Shown here: piece after piece, positions 33,743 through 41,535 of the stretch
How the letters are laid out: each line of letters starts with the position of its first letter
Position numbering within the stretch: position 1 is the first letter of the stretch
Assembly (NCBI RefSeq): GCF_004784465.1
Contig: NZ_SRRU01000005.1
Location: 434,001 to 498,000 of the forward strand
Source: Streptomyces griseoluteus
GTDB lineage: Bacteria; Actinomycetota; Actinomycetes; Streptomycetales; Streptomycetaceae
Direction of reading: 5' to 3'
Length of the DNA: 64,000 nucleotides
Notes under the pieces: model-generated
Seen by the model: only the letters and a program-made list of their open reading frames with translations
Database searches by the model: none
Told to the model about the DNA's origin: nothing
Position numbers and translations under genes: made by a program

Positions 33743-33772
33743 GGGAGCCCGGCAGGGGGCGGCCACGGGAGC

Positions 33773-33840
33773 GCACAGCCACAACTGAACACCCGCACAG
33801 CCACAACCGAACAGCGTCAGCGCACAGCCACAACCGAACA
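33773..33840. repeat. Three copies of a 19-nt repeat
   Basis: GCACAGCCACAACYGAACA occurs at 33773-33791, 33795-33813 and 33822-33840, with spacers of 3 and 8 nt. Copies 2 and 3 are identical; copy 1 differs by one base. It fills the gap between the Eis-type gene and the palindrome, outside any gene. Origin or function unknown. Confidence 0.85.
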
Positions 33841-33892
33841 GCACGCTACGGATGAACGGCCGCCGGCACGGCAGGAGACGACCGGGGTCGGG

Positions 33893-35131
33893 TCAGAAGG
33901 AGTCCGGGCACCACGGGCGCACGGACGTGCGGAACAGGGCGTCGGCCGCACGGGCGGCGCCCTCCCGCTCCTCCTGGACCCGCCCCAGCGCCGCCAGCCG
34001 TGCCGTCGAGCCGTCTCCGAGCCACACCGTGGCCAGCTCGGCCACCGGCAGGGTCAGATCGGCGGACGCGCCGCCCGCCGGGGTGCAGGACGCGCCCTCG
34101 GGGGACGCCTCCAGCCGGTACCGGCCGCCCGCCGTGCCGTCCTCGTCCAGCACCTGAAGCACCAGCGACCCGGAGTGCTCGTAGCTCCGCGCCTCCAGCG
34201 CCCGCGCGACGTCCAGCAGCCGGACCCAGAGCCAGTCCGTGTGCGTCTCGACCCGGGCCGCGCGCACGTCGGGCAGCAGGAAGGGGAGCAGGGAGTCCGG
34301 GGCCCGCCAGCCGCTCTTGACGTGGGCGATCCAGTCGATCGAGCACAGATAGCGCCACAGCGCGGCCTCGGCCGCCGGGGTCGCGGCGGTCAGCCAGTCC
34401 ACCTTGGCCGTGTTGTCCGGCTGCTGCCCCTCCCACTTGGCCTCGCAGCGGTACGACACCAGGCCCTCGACCTCGCCGGAGGCCGACCGGTACACCGCGT
34501 AGAACGGCTCGGTCCAGTCCTGGCCGAAGCGGGCGACGCCGGTACGGGCGTCCCACCACAGCTCGTCCCGCCCGATCGCGCCCGGCGTCACCGCGCGCAC
34601 CCGCTCGGACAGCTTCGGGCCCAGCGCGCGCACCTCGGCGCCGTCCACCAGGTCGATCCGGGCACCGTCCGCCGGGCCCGCCCAGCGCGGGTCGAGACCC
34701 GAACGGCCCACGTCCACCGTCCAGTTGGTCGCCCAGGTCGCGGGGCCGAAGCCGTGCTTGCCGTAGATCGGGTACTCGGCGGCGACCAACGTGGCGATCA
34801 CGTCCCCGCGCTCCCGCGCCGCCGCCAGGTCCTCGCGCATCATGCGCGTGAGCAGGCCGCGGCGGCGGTGGGTCGGGGAGACGGTGACGTTGGAGACGGC
34901 GTTGGAGGGGACGTACGCGCCGCCGACCGCGGTGACCTCCTGCGCGAAGGAGCGGAAGGTGCCCACGCAGCGTGCACCGTCGAAGGCGCCGAGCAGCCGG
35001 CCCGGCTCGAACTGCCGCAGCCTCGCCGCCCGTTGCTCCGGGGTGAGCACGGGGTCCTGGAGAAAACCGGTGTCCAGGGCGCGGTGCCAGTTGTCGAACT
35101 CGTCCTGGGCCACGGGGCGTACGTCGATCAT
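33893..35131 (-). CDS. Eis-family GNAT N-acetyltransferase
   Basis: 412 residues with the three-part Eis layout: a catalytic GNAT region with acetyl-CoA loop [19 protein letters not shown], a second GNAT-like half, and a C-terminal sterol-carrier-like domain ending in free Phe (CPDSF), the carboxylate that acts as general base in Eis. Eis acetylates multiple amines of aminoglycosides or lysines in proteins; the natural target is unknown here. The ATG at 35131 is the first plausible start. Confidence 0.9.
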   Translation of the reverse strand: MIDVRPVAQDEFDNWHRALDTGFLQDPVLTPEQRAARLRQFEPGRLLGAFDGARCVGTFRSFAQEVTAVGGAYVPSNAVSNVTVSPTHRRRGLLTRMMREDLAAARERGDVIATLVAAEYPIYGKHGFGPATWATNWTVDVGRSGLDPRWAGPADGARIDLVDGAEVRALGPKLSERVRAVTPGAIGRDELWWDARTGVARFGQDWTEPFYAVYRSASGEVEGLVSYRCEAKWEGQQPDNTAKVDWLTAATPAAEAALWRYLCSIDWIAHVKSGWRAPDSLLPFLLPDVRAARVETHTDWLWVRLLDVARALEARSYEHSGSLVLQVLDEDGTAGGRYRLEASPEGASCTPAGGASADLTLPVAELATVWLGDGSTARLAALGRVQEEREGAARAADALFRTSVRPWCPDSF

Positions 35132-35192
35132 GGTGCCACGGTAGGCGCGGGACGGGGCGTGTGTCGCGCGTATTTCCCGCGCCCGGGTCCGC

Positions 35193-35780
35193 TCAGGCCA
35201 GCAGGTCGTCCACCTGGGCCTCGCCCGCCCGGTACCGGCGCGCGATCTCGCCCCCGCAGTCGTCGGCGGTGCGCTGGAGGCCCTGGCGGCGGTGGGAGAT
35301 CTCCTGCTCGTACCGGGTCAGCCGGCCCATCGCGTCCGCCAGTTCGGCGTCCGTGCGGGCGGTGAGGTCGGACAGCTCGACCTCGGCCAGCATCTCCGCC
35401 GCGAGTTTGCCGTACTCCTCGCTGTGCGGGGTGCCGAGGGTGACGTGGCGGGCGGAGGAGCGGTGGCGGGCCGGGGCGTCGGCCAGGATCTCCGACAGCC
35501 GCTCCACCACCGACCCGTCCACCGGCGCCGGTACACGCTCCCCGCCCCGGCGGACCAGCTCGGCGCGCAGGATGTCGATCCGGCCCTGGAGCAGCCGCCG
35601 GACGTAGCTCAGATCGGCCTCCTCCCGCTGGGCGTCCCGGCGCAGGGCGCGCAGCTCGGGCAGGCTCAGCGGGGCCAGGACGCCCGCAGCGGGCTCCTCT
35701 GGCGGCGGACTCGGCGGGCTCTCGGCGCGCTGCGTGGGCGGCCGGTGCGTGACCGGACCACTGGTGCTCGGTGTGCTCAT
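35193..35780 (-). CDS. rsiG: RsiG, c-di-GMP-responsive anti-sigma factor of WhiG (formerly AmfC)
   Basis: 195 residues. A disordered Pro/Ser N-terminus is followed by a helical hairpin carrying two copies of the c-di-GMP signature E-x3-S-x2-R-x3-Q-x3-D: residues 54-69 ([16 protein letters not shown]) and 158-173 ([16 protein letters not shown]). Both are complete. In S. venezuelae RsiG binds a c-di-GMP dimer with these motifs and holds sigma WhiG inactive until levels of the nucleotide fall, delaying sporulation. ATG 35780 starts MSTPSTSG. Older databases call the family AmfC. Confidence 0.93.
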   Translation of the reverse strand: MSTPSTSGPVTHRPPTQRAESPPSPPPEEPAAGVLAPLSLPELRALRRDAQREEADLSYVRRLLQGRIDILRAELVRRGGERVPAPVDGSVVERLSEILADAPARHRSSARHVTLGTPHSEEYGKLAAEMLAEVELSDLTARTDAELADAMGRLTRYEQEISHRRQGLQRTADDCGGEIARRYRAGEAQVDDLLA

Positions 35781-35942
35781 GTGCGGTGGACCGTCCCCTC
35801 GACCGGCGTGTGGGAAGCATCGTGCCACCCCCGGTGGCCGCTATGTGACCGACTGCCCCCGAACGGCCCTGGATGGGGGGTATTGATCGGTTGTGGACCC
35901 CCCGGACCGAGGCACCCCGGGCCGCACGGCATGATGGGGCGC

Positions 35943-36368
35943 ATGCGTGCGGTGGTGCAACGGGTGGACGGCGCGAGCGTCGTCGTGGACGGCGAGACGG
36001 TGGGCGCGATCGAGGGCGAGGGCCTGTGCGTCCTGGTCGGCGTGACCCACGAGGACACCAAGGAGAAGGCGGCCCAGCTGGCCCGCAAACTCTGGTCGGT
36101 ACGCATGCTCTCCGACGAGCGGTCGTGCAGCGACATCGACGCCCCGCTGCTGGTCATCAGCCAGTTCACCCTCTACGGCGACGCCCGCAAGGGCCGCCGC
36201 CCCACCTGGAACGCGGCCGCCCCCGGCCCGGTCGCCGAACCGCTGGTGGACGAGGTCGTCGCCCAGCTCCGCGCCCTCGGCGCCACGGTGGCCACGGGCC
36301 GCTTCGGAGCCAGGATGCGGGTCTCCCTGGTGAACGACGGCCCCTTCACGATCCTGCTCGACATCTAG
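35943..36368 (+). CDS. dtd: D-aminoacyl-tRNA deacylase
   Basis: 141 residues, complete DTD fold. Signature segments are [17 protein letters not shown], the substrate-contacting [19 protein letters not shown] and the Gly-cisPro-type end [16 protein letters not shown]. It removes D-amino acids, and Gly mischarged on tRNA-Ala, from tRNA in the cytoplasm. Divergent from rsiG. Its last codons are part of a 14-nt tandem duplication that runs past the stop. Confidence 0.96.
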   Translation: MRAVVQRVDGASVVVDGETVGAIEGEGLCVLVGVTHEDTKEKAAQLARKLWSVRMLSDERSCSDIDAPLLVISQFTLYGDARKGRRPTWNAAAPGPVAEPLVDEVVAQLRALGATVATGRFGARMRVSLVNDGPFTILLDI

Positions 36369-36408
36369 TCCTGCTCGACATCCGGGGGGGGGACACCCGC
36401 TGGATGTC
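36352..36408. terminator. Duplicated gene end and terminator between dtd and the CorA-like gene
   Basis: TCCTGCTCGACATC occurs at 36352-36365 (inside dtd) and 36369-36382. The second copy supplies GACATCC (36377-36383), which pairs with GGATGTC (36402-36408) around a loop with nine consecutive G. The hairpin ends at the CorA-like stop, a convergent terminator. Confidence 0.7.
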
Positions 36409-37377
36409 CTAGTCCTCGTCGAGGAGCCGGCGCCAGATGCGGGTGCGGTGCAGCACGTAGAAGGAGCCCAGCAGAACCAGGGCCTGCAGTCCGATGGCGA
36501 GCAGCCAGAAGTCGTCCCTGGTCTCCAGCTTGTCGGTCAGAAAGGTGAAGTTCATGCCGAAGAACCCGGTGAGGAACGACAGCGGCAGAAAGATCACCGA
36601 TACGATCGCCAGCCGGTTGATCACACCGTTCTGCTCACCCGCGACGAGCGAGGAGTAGCTGGCGAACGATCGGCGGGTGGCCTCCTGGAGCGACTCGATG
36701 TCGGCCAGCACCAGCCGCCCCGCCGTCTGGAACTCCCGGGCGGAGCGCTGCCGCTCCTCGGGAAAGGAGGGGTTGATCATCCGCCGGGTGAGGACCGCGT
36801 CGGTCACCTGGAGGAAAGGCAGCAGGGCGTGGTGCAGCCGGGCGGAGCGCCGGCGCAGTCGCGCCAGGGACTGGAGCTGCTCGGCCCTGCGGTCCTCGAA
36901 CATCTCGTCCTCGAGTTCCTCGGTCTCCAGCAGGTTCCGCACCGCGGACAGCCGGAATGTCGCCAGGGCTTCCTGGAGCACGATGAAGAGCATGTGCACC
37001 GGGTCGACCGGCCGCTCGTGCCGCAGCCCCTGGGCGATCTTGTGGGCGAGGTCCCCCTGGCCGTGGTGCGCGGTGGCCAGGAAGCGCTCGGTGACCACGA
37101 CGTGCACATGCCTGATCGCGTCCCCCTGCACCACGGGAACCACGAAACCGGCCCGGTCACCCAGGAAGTCGGCCCGCGCCGGTTCTCCGGTCCGGCCGAA
37201 CCAGTCCAGCTCCTCGGCATCGAGCCCCAGCCGGGCGGCGAGTGGCACCGACGCGGCGTCCGGCGGCAGTTCGACGTCGACGAGGAGCAGGGAATCCGCG
37301 GCCAGCCGCTCCCTGGCGCCGGCGAAGTCCGTACGGGTGACGGTCACCTCCGGCATCGACACCACCGTTACAGTCAT
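36409..37377 (-). CDS. CorA-like divalent metal transporter
   Basis: 322 residues. A cytoplasmic alpha/beta funnel is followed by a long helix and two C-terminal membrane segments, with the filter motif FFGMNFTFL at the end of the first (GMN). That motif is diagnostic of CorA Mg/Co/Ni channels and the related ZntB. Whether it moves magnesium, cobalt, nickel or zinc cannot be told. ATG 37377 excludes a Pro/Ala-rich upstream frame. Nur, a nickel regulator, is nearby on the same strand. Confidence 0.92.
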   Translation of the reverse strand: MTVTVVSMPEVTVTRTDFAGARERLAADSLLLVDVELPPDAASVPLAARLGLDAEELDWFGRTGEPARADFLGDRAGFVVPVVQGDAIRHVHVVVTERFLATAHHGQGDLAHKIAQGLRHERPVDPVHMLFIVLQEALATFRLSAVRNLLETEELEDEMFEDRRAEQLQSLARLRRRSARLHHALLPFLQVTDAVLTRRMINPSFPEERQRSAREFQTAGRLVLADIESLQEATRRSFASYSSLVAGEQNGVINRLAIVSVIFLPLSFLTGFFGMNFTFLTDKLETRDDFWLLAIGLQALVLLGSFYVLHRTRIWRRLLDED

Positions 37378-37584
37378 CGCTCCGCCGTCGCTCCCGGGCC
37401 CTGTGCCTGCAGCCTCTCCGTCCGGCGGCGTCCCCGCAACCGCGGCCACCCCTGCGCGCCGTGGTGGGCGCCGGACGGATGACGGCCGCGCGGAGGCGGC
37501 GCAGGCCTCCTGCCCCGCGAGGGCTCAGCACCCAGGCGTACGCCCGCGGCCCGAGCGCGGTACGGGCACGGGTCTGCCGCTCAC

Positions 37585-38550
37585 CTACGGCTCGACCACC
37601 GTCTCCTGCGCAGCCGCCGTGTCCCCGGCCAGGAGCCGCGCGTCGGTGGGGACGTTGCGCTTGATGACGGCCAGGGCGACCGGGCCGAGTTCGTGATGAC
37701 GTACGGACGTGGTCACCTGGCCGATCTTGCGGCCGTCGGGGCCGTCGTCCGCGAGGCGGATCTCGGTGCCGGGCGGGGGGAGGTGGACGTCGCTGCCGTC
37801 GAGGTGGAGGAAGACCAGGCGGCGCGGCGGCTTGCCGAGGTTCTGCACGCGGGCGACCGTCTCCTGGCCCCGGTAGCAGCCCTTCTGGAGGTGCACGGCG
37901 GTGCCGATCCAGCCCAGCTCGTGCGGGATCGTACGGTGGTCGGTCTCGAAGCCGAGGCGGGGCCGGTGCTGCTCCACCCGGAGCGCCTCGTGGGCGAGGA
38001 GACCGGCGGCCGGGCCGGAGCGGGCGGCGAACTCCTCCAACTGCTCGCGCGGCAGGAAGAGATCACGGCCGTACGGCGTCTCACGGACCACCGCGCCCTC
38101 GGGGACCTCGGTGATGGAGCCGGCGGGGAGGTGGACCACCGCGATGTCGGCGGTGCGGTCGGCGACCTCGACGCGGTAGAAGAACTTCATCGACTCCAGG
38201 TAGGCGATCAGCGCCTGCTGGGTGCCGGGCTCGACATGCGCCCACACGGTCGTACCGTCGTCCACCAGGTACAGGGCGTGCTCGATGTGCCCGTTGGCGG
38301 AGAGGACCAGCGCCTCGGTGGCCTCACCGGCCGGCAGGTCGCTGACGGCTTGAGTCAGCAGCAGATGCAGCCAGCTCAGCCGGTCCGCGCCGGTCACGGC
38401 GACGACGCCCCGGTGGGAGAGGTCGACGAAACCGGTGCCGTCGGCGAGGGCGCGCTGCTCGCGGAACAGGTCGCCGTAGTGGGCGGCGACGCCTTCGTCC
38501 ACGCCCTCGGCGGGAACGGCGCCGGGCAGGGACAGCAGGGGGCTCTTCAT
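37585..38550 (-). CDS. YgfZ/GcvT-like folate-binding protein
   Basis: 321 residues with the GcvT-like fold and the YgfZ signature KGCYRGQETVAR at about 227-238, whose Cys is conserved. YgfZ uses tetrahydrofolate and supports assembly or repair of some iron-sulfur enzymes. The N-terminal region (FVDLSHRGVVAVTGADRLSW) matches the folate-binding domain. It is the last gene of a minus-strand run: nur ends 10 nt downstream in the convergent direction? No, both are on the minus strand, with nur upstream by 10 nt, so they may be cotranscribed. Confidence 0.93.
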   Translation of the reverse strand: MKSPLLSLPGAVPAEGVDEGVAAHYGDLFREQRALADGTGFVDLSHRGVVAVTGADRLSWLHLLLTQAVSDLPAGEATEALVLSANGHIEHALYLVDDGTTVWAHVEPGTQQALIAYLESMKFFYRVEVADRTADIAVVHLPAGSITEVPEGAVVRETPYGRDLFLPREQLEEFAARSGPAAGLLAHEALRVEQHRPRLGFETDHRTIPHELGWIGTAVHLQKGCYRGQETVARVQNLGKPPRRLVFLHLDGSDVHLPPPGTEIRLADDGPDGRKIGQVTTSVRHHELGPVALAVIKRNVPTDARLLAGDTAAAQETVVEP

Positions 38551-38560
38551 ACGGGCCAGC

Positions 38561-38998
38561 CTACGACGGGGTGGTTGAACTCTTCAGGGCGCAGTCCCCG
38601 CACCGGCCGAAGATCGCGAAGTGCTTCATGTCGGTGTCGAACCCGAACTGCTCGCGCAGCCGCGCGGTGAAGTCCGCGGCGACCTCCACGTCCGCCTCGA
38701 TCACGTTCTCGCAGTCCCGGCAGACCAGGTGGAGATGGTGGTGGCGGTCGGCGAGGTGGTAGGTGGGCGCGCCGTGGCCGAGGTGGGCGTGGCTGACCAG
38801 GCCCAGCTCCTCCAGGAGCTCCAGCGTGCGGTACACGGTGGAGATGTTGACCCCGGAGGCGGTCTTCCGGACCTCGACGAGGATGTCGTCCGGCGTCGCG
38901 TGCTCCAGGGAGTCCACGGCTTCGAGCACGAGTTGCCGCTGCGGCGTCAGCCGGTAGCCGCGCTGCCTGAGATCACTCTTCCAGTCGGTGCTCACCAC
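38561..38998 (-). CDS. nur: Nickel-responsive Fur-family regulator Nur
   Basis: 145 residues, near-identical to S. coelicolor Nur by memory of its start (VSTDWKSDLRQRGYRLTPQR). A winged helix is followed by a metal-sensing domain with H33, H70, H72, H86, H88, H90 and H126, the set used by the two Nur metal sites, and Cys pairs C93/C96 and C133/C136. With nickel it represses nickel uptake and sodF and permits sodN. It binds TTGCAA-type inverted repeats. It lies directly upstream of the YgfZ gene on the same strand. Confidence 0.93.
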   Translation of the reverse strand: MVSTDWKSDLRQRGYRLTPQRQLVLEAVDSLEHATPDDILVEVRKTASGVNISTVYRTLELLEELGLVSHAHLGHGAPTYHLADRHHHLHLVCRDCENVIEADVEVAADFTARLREQFGFDTDMKHFAIFGRCGDCALKSSTTPS

Positions 38999-39067
38999 AC
39001 TGGAAGTGTAGGGCCGCCGGGCCGGACGCCCCGCTCGGACGGAACGCCGGCCAGGTTCGGCTCGGGC

Positions 39068-39643
39068 CTACTTGAAGAACGCGATGCCGTCGTCCGGCAT
39101 GTCCTCGGGGAGGTCCTTCGCCCAGCGCTCGACGTCCTCGGGGGTGACGGCCTTCTTGAGCTGGGCCGACATGTAGGGGCGCAGCTCGACCTCGGGGGTC
39201 TGCTTCTCGCCGACCCACATGAGGTCGCCCTTGACGTAGCCGTACAGCCGCTTGCCGCCGGTGTACGCCGGGGACTCCGGGGTGCGGGCGACCGCGTCGG
39301 TGACCAGGTCGATCTGGGGCTTCTTGTCCGCCAGCTCGCCGTACCAGATCTCCACCACGCCGTCGTCACGGGTCATCGTGACGGTGATCTTGCGCTCGGC
39401 GTCGATCCGCCAGAAGCCGGCCTCGGACTCCAGCGGGCGGACCTTGTTGCCCTCGTTGTCGAGGACCCAGGTACGGGACTGGTACTCCAGGAAGTCCCGG
39501 CCGTCGTGGGCGAAGGTCACCTCCTGGCCGAAGTTGCACTTCTCGGAGCCGGGGAAGTCGTGGACCCCCGCACCCGCCCAGTTGCCCAGCAGAAAGGCGA
39601 GGGGGACGAGGTCCTTGTGCAGGTCAGACGGGATCTCGATCAT
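39068..39643 (-). CDS. Nitrobindin-like heme/fatty-acid-binding beta-barrel protein
   Basis: 191 residues forming a ten-stranded barrel. The family motif GxWxGxG appears as LGNWAGAGVHDFPG near residue 19-33. Other landmarks are FLEYQSRTWVLDNEG and GFWRID. Nitrobindins of this UPF0678/FABP-like type bind heme and isomerise peroxynitrite to nitrate; a heme-ligand His is expected near the C-terminus but this protein ends DGIAFFK without an obvious His, so heme binding is uncertain. A 32-residue membrane protein gene lies just upstream. Confidence 0.85.
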   Translation of the reverse strand: MIEIPSDLHKDLVPLAFLLGNWAGAGVHDFPGSEKCNFGQEVTFAHDGRDFLEYQSRTWVLDNEGNKVRPLESEAGFWRIDAERKITVTMTRDDGVVEIWYGELADKKPQIDLVTDAVARTPESPAYTGGKRLYGYVKGDLMWVGEKQTPEVELRPYMSAQLKKAVTPEDVERWAKDLPEDMPDDGIAFFK

Positions 39644-39677
39644 GAGCGGCCGTTCCTGTCGGTCTTGGGGCGGTGCT

Positions 39678-39776
39678 TCAGCGCTGGCCCTGGTACAGCT
39701 TCTTCACGGTCAGCCCGGCGAAGGCGATCACGCCGACGCAGACCAGGACCAGCAGCAGTTCGAAGAAGATCTCCAC
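39678..39776 (-). CDS. 32-residue single-helix membrane protein
   Basis: GTG 39776 follows AAGGAG seven bases upstream, and the frame ends at TGA 39678. The product is one hydrophobic helix (FFELLLVLVCVGVIAFAGL) with a short acidic N-terminus and basic C-terminus (VKKLYQGQR), hence inner-membrane with a cytoplasmic tail by the positive-inside rule. It is too short for most gene callers. It precedes the nitrobindin-like gene by 34 nt and is probably cotranscribed with it. Confidence 0.7.
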   Translation of the reverse strand: MEIFFELLLVLVCVGVIAFAGLTVKKLYQGQR

Positions 39777-39908
39777 GGGTGTGCTCCTTGAGCGGAAGTG
39801 AACGTACGACAGAGCCGCGCCCAGCTTACGCGGCCGGGGTCGGAGTCTCCTGGCGAGGTCCGGCTGCGGACGCCGGGAGCCGCGCGGGGCCCGCATTACG
39901 ATCGCCGC

Positions 39909-40271
39909 ATGGCGAACAAGCTCGTGATCAAGGTGACCTCCGGGGCCGATGCGCCGGAGCGGTGTTCTCAGGCGTTCACCGTGGCGGCGGTGGCCGTGGC
40001 GAGTGGGGTGGAGGTGTCGGTGTGGCTGACCGGGGAGTCGGCGTGGTTCGCGCTGCCGGGGCGGGCGGCGGAGTTCGAGCTGCCGCACGCGGCGCCGTTG
40101 CAGGACCTGCTGGAGTCGGTGCTCTCGGCGGGGCGGGTCACGCTGTGCACGCAGTGCGCGGTGCGGCGGGACATCGGTGAGGCGGACGTCATCGAGGGCG
40201 TACGGATCGCCGGGGCGCAGGTCTTCGTGCAGGAGGTCATGGCGGACGGCACGCAGGCCCTCGTCTACTGA
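39909..40271 (+). CDS. DsrE-family protein
   Basis: 120 residues, Rossmann-like DsrE fold (MANKLVIKVTSGADAPERCS at the N-terminus; central VSVWLTGESAWF). A CxxC-like pair in VTLCTQCAVRRDIG is placed where the active cysteine of the DsrE/YchN family sits, so a sulfur-relay or redox role is plausible. No partner DsrF/H is adjacent. ATG 39909 starts the family-like segment, and the in-frame extension upstream has no homology. Confidence 0.85.
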   Translation: MANKLVIKVTSGADAPERCSQAFTVAAVAVASGVEVSVWLTGESAWFALPGRAAEFELPHAAPLQDLLESVLSAGRVTLCTQCAVRRDIGEADVIEGVRIAGAQVFVQEVMADGTQALVY

Positions 40272-40330
40272 TCATCCGCCTGCCGGAATCGGCGCACGCT
40301 GAGGCTCGGGACCATCGTGAGGCCGCCGAC

Positions 40331-40672
40331 GTGCGGCGGGCCGCGGAGTTCTGGCGGCGGGCTCTGGGGTACGTCCCGCGCGACGGCGCGGTGGACGAGG
40401 GCTGGACCGTGCTGATTCCGGCCGAAGGGCAGGGGCCCCTCATCGCCCTCGGCCGGAGCACCTCGCCGGTGGGGGATAAGCCCCGCGTGCACCTGGATCT
40501 GTACGTCGAGGACCGGGCGGAGCGGGAGGCCGAGGCGGCCCGGCTGACCGGTCTGGGCGCCGAGCGCGTCGCGTGAGAGCTGTACCCCGCCGACCCCGAC
40601 TTCGCGGTGCTCGCCGACCCCGAGGGCAACCGCTTCTGCGTGATCGGCGCCGGCCACCCCCCAACCCCCTAG
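40331..40672 (+). pseudogene. VOC/glyoxalase-family gene interrupted by an in-frame stop
   Basis: The frame encodes a typical one-domain VOC protein: VRRAAEFWRRALGYVPRDG, RVHLDLYVEDRAEREAEA, then ELYPADPDFAVLADPEGNRF and VIGAGHP. A TGA (40574-40576) sits after AERVA where relatives have Trp, so a single TGG to TGA change would explain it. The usual start (before VRRAAEF) is also lost, and the final TAG is the CTAG border of the neighbouring palindrome. A sequencing error cannot be excluded. Confidence 0.85.
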
Positions 40673-40835
40673 GGTCTTTCGTTTGGATCAGGCCGGATCA
40701 GGGAGCGGGGTCTGGTGCCGTGCATCGCAAGGCGGAGGAGGGCGACATGGCGGAGCCATGGCAACCGACGACAACGCCGCGAGGCGCGGTGCCAGACCCC
40801 GCGAGCCCGGCAAGATCCAAACGAGAGGCCCTAGG
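40668..40835. mobile_element. MITE-like imperfect palindrome bordered by CTAG
   Basis: The 22-nt ends CCTAGGGTCTTTCGTTTGGATC (40668-40689, given here in two parts: CCTAGGGTCT, TTCGTTTGGATC) and 40814-40835 pair in 20 of 22 positions. Inside them, GCGGGGTCTGG (40725 region) matches its complement near 40790, so most of the 168 bp can fold on itself. It codes for nothing. It looks like a non-autonomous transposable element of the kind that targets CTAG, but no partner transposase is in the window. Confidence 0.65.
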
Positions 40836-41094
40836 GGCGCGGGCGCTTCTTGCCGTCCAGCTCGTCCCACCAGTCGTCGGACTCGGGGTCCCCGGAAGGG
40901 GCGTCCCACCACCGGTCCTCCGGCCCGCGCCGGTTCGCGACCATCGCGGCCACCGGCGGGATCACCATGGCGAACAGGCACATCCCGACCGCCGCGGGGA
41001 CGGACCAGATCCGGACCACCGCCCAGGCGAGGACGAAGAGGACGACGCAGACCCCCATCATCACGAAGTACCAGCGACGCCGCCGTGCGTACAT
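40831..41094 (-). CDS. DUF3099 family membrane protein
   Basis: 87 residues. Two helices (WYFVMMGVCVVLFVLAWAVV and VGMCLFAMVIPPVAAMVA) are separated by a short loop, and the C-terminus is acidic and Trp-rich (WWDAPSGDPESDDWWDEL). This is the DUF3099 pattern in actinobacteria. ATG 41094 starts MYARRRRW, and the longer frame upstream is not conserved. Its TAG stop lies inside the CTAG border of the palindromic element. Confidence 0.85.
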   Translation of the reverse strand: MYARRRRWYFVMMGVCVVLFVLAWAVVRIWSVPAAVGMCLFAMVIPPVAAMVANRRGPEDRWWDAPSGDPESDDWWDELDGKKRPRP

Positions 41095-41192
41095 GAGTCC
41101 AGAGTAGGGCCGGACAGCCGGAAGGGCCGCGCCCCAGGTGTCCAACCCGGTGGGCGCGGCCCCTGCCCCGGCCGCGAGCGTCCGCGTACGTC

Positions 41193-41480
41193 TCAGACGG
41201 CGATGGCGACCTCGGCCAGACCGCCCGGCTGGGCGACGACCGTGCGGTCGGCGGTGCCGCCGGGCACCAGGGCGCGTACGGTCCACGTGCCCTCGGCCGC
41301 GTAGAAGCGGAACTGCCCCGTGGCGGAGGTGGGGACCTCCGCGGTGAACTCGCCCGTCGAGTCCAGCAGGCGGACATAGCCCGTCACCGGCTCGCCGTCC
41401 CGCGTCACCTGCCCCTGGATGGTGGTCTCACCGGGCTTGATCGTCGAGGCGTCCGGGCCGCCGGCCTTCGCTCCACACAT
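41193..41480 (-). CDS. DUF1416 domain protein
   Basis: 95 residues with a beta-sandwich like carboxypeptidase regulatory domains (TIQGQVTRDGEPVTGYVRLL, GQFRFYAAEGTWTVRALVPG). The Cys at position 2 in MCGAKAGGPD is conserved in the family. DUF1416 genes regularly follow the rhodanese gene in actinobacteria, and here only 55 nt separate them. A sulfur-related role is likely but unproven. Confidence 0.9.
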   Translation of the reverse strand: MCGAKAGGPDASTIKPGETTIQGQVTRDGEPVTGYVRLLDSTGEFTAEVPTSATGQFRFYAAEGTWTVRALVPGGTADRTVVAQPGGLAEVAIAV

Positions 41481-41535
41481 GGCTTTCTCCGTAAGGGGTC
41501 TGACCAGAAGGTCGGTCGGGGTTTGCTTGCTTGAC

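Noticed and set aside
40574..40576. TGA in the VOC gene as selenocysteine
   Set aside because: VOC relatives have Trp here and no selenocysteine insertion hairpin or machinery is visible.
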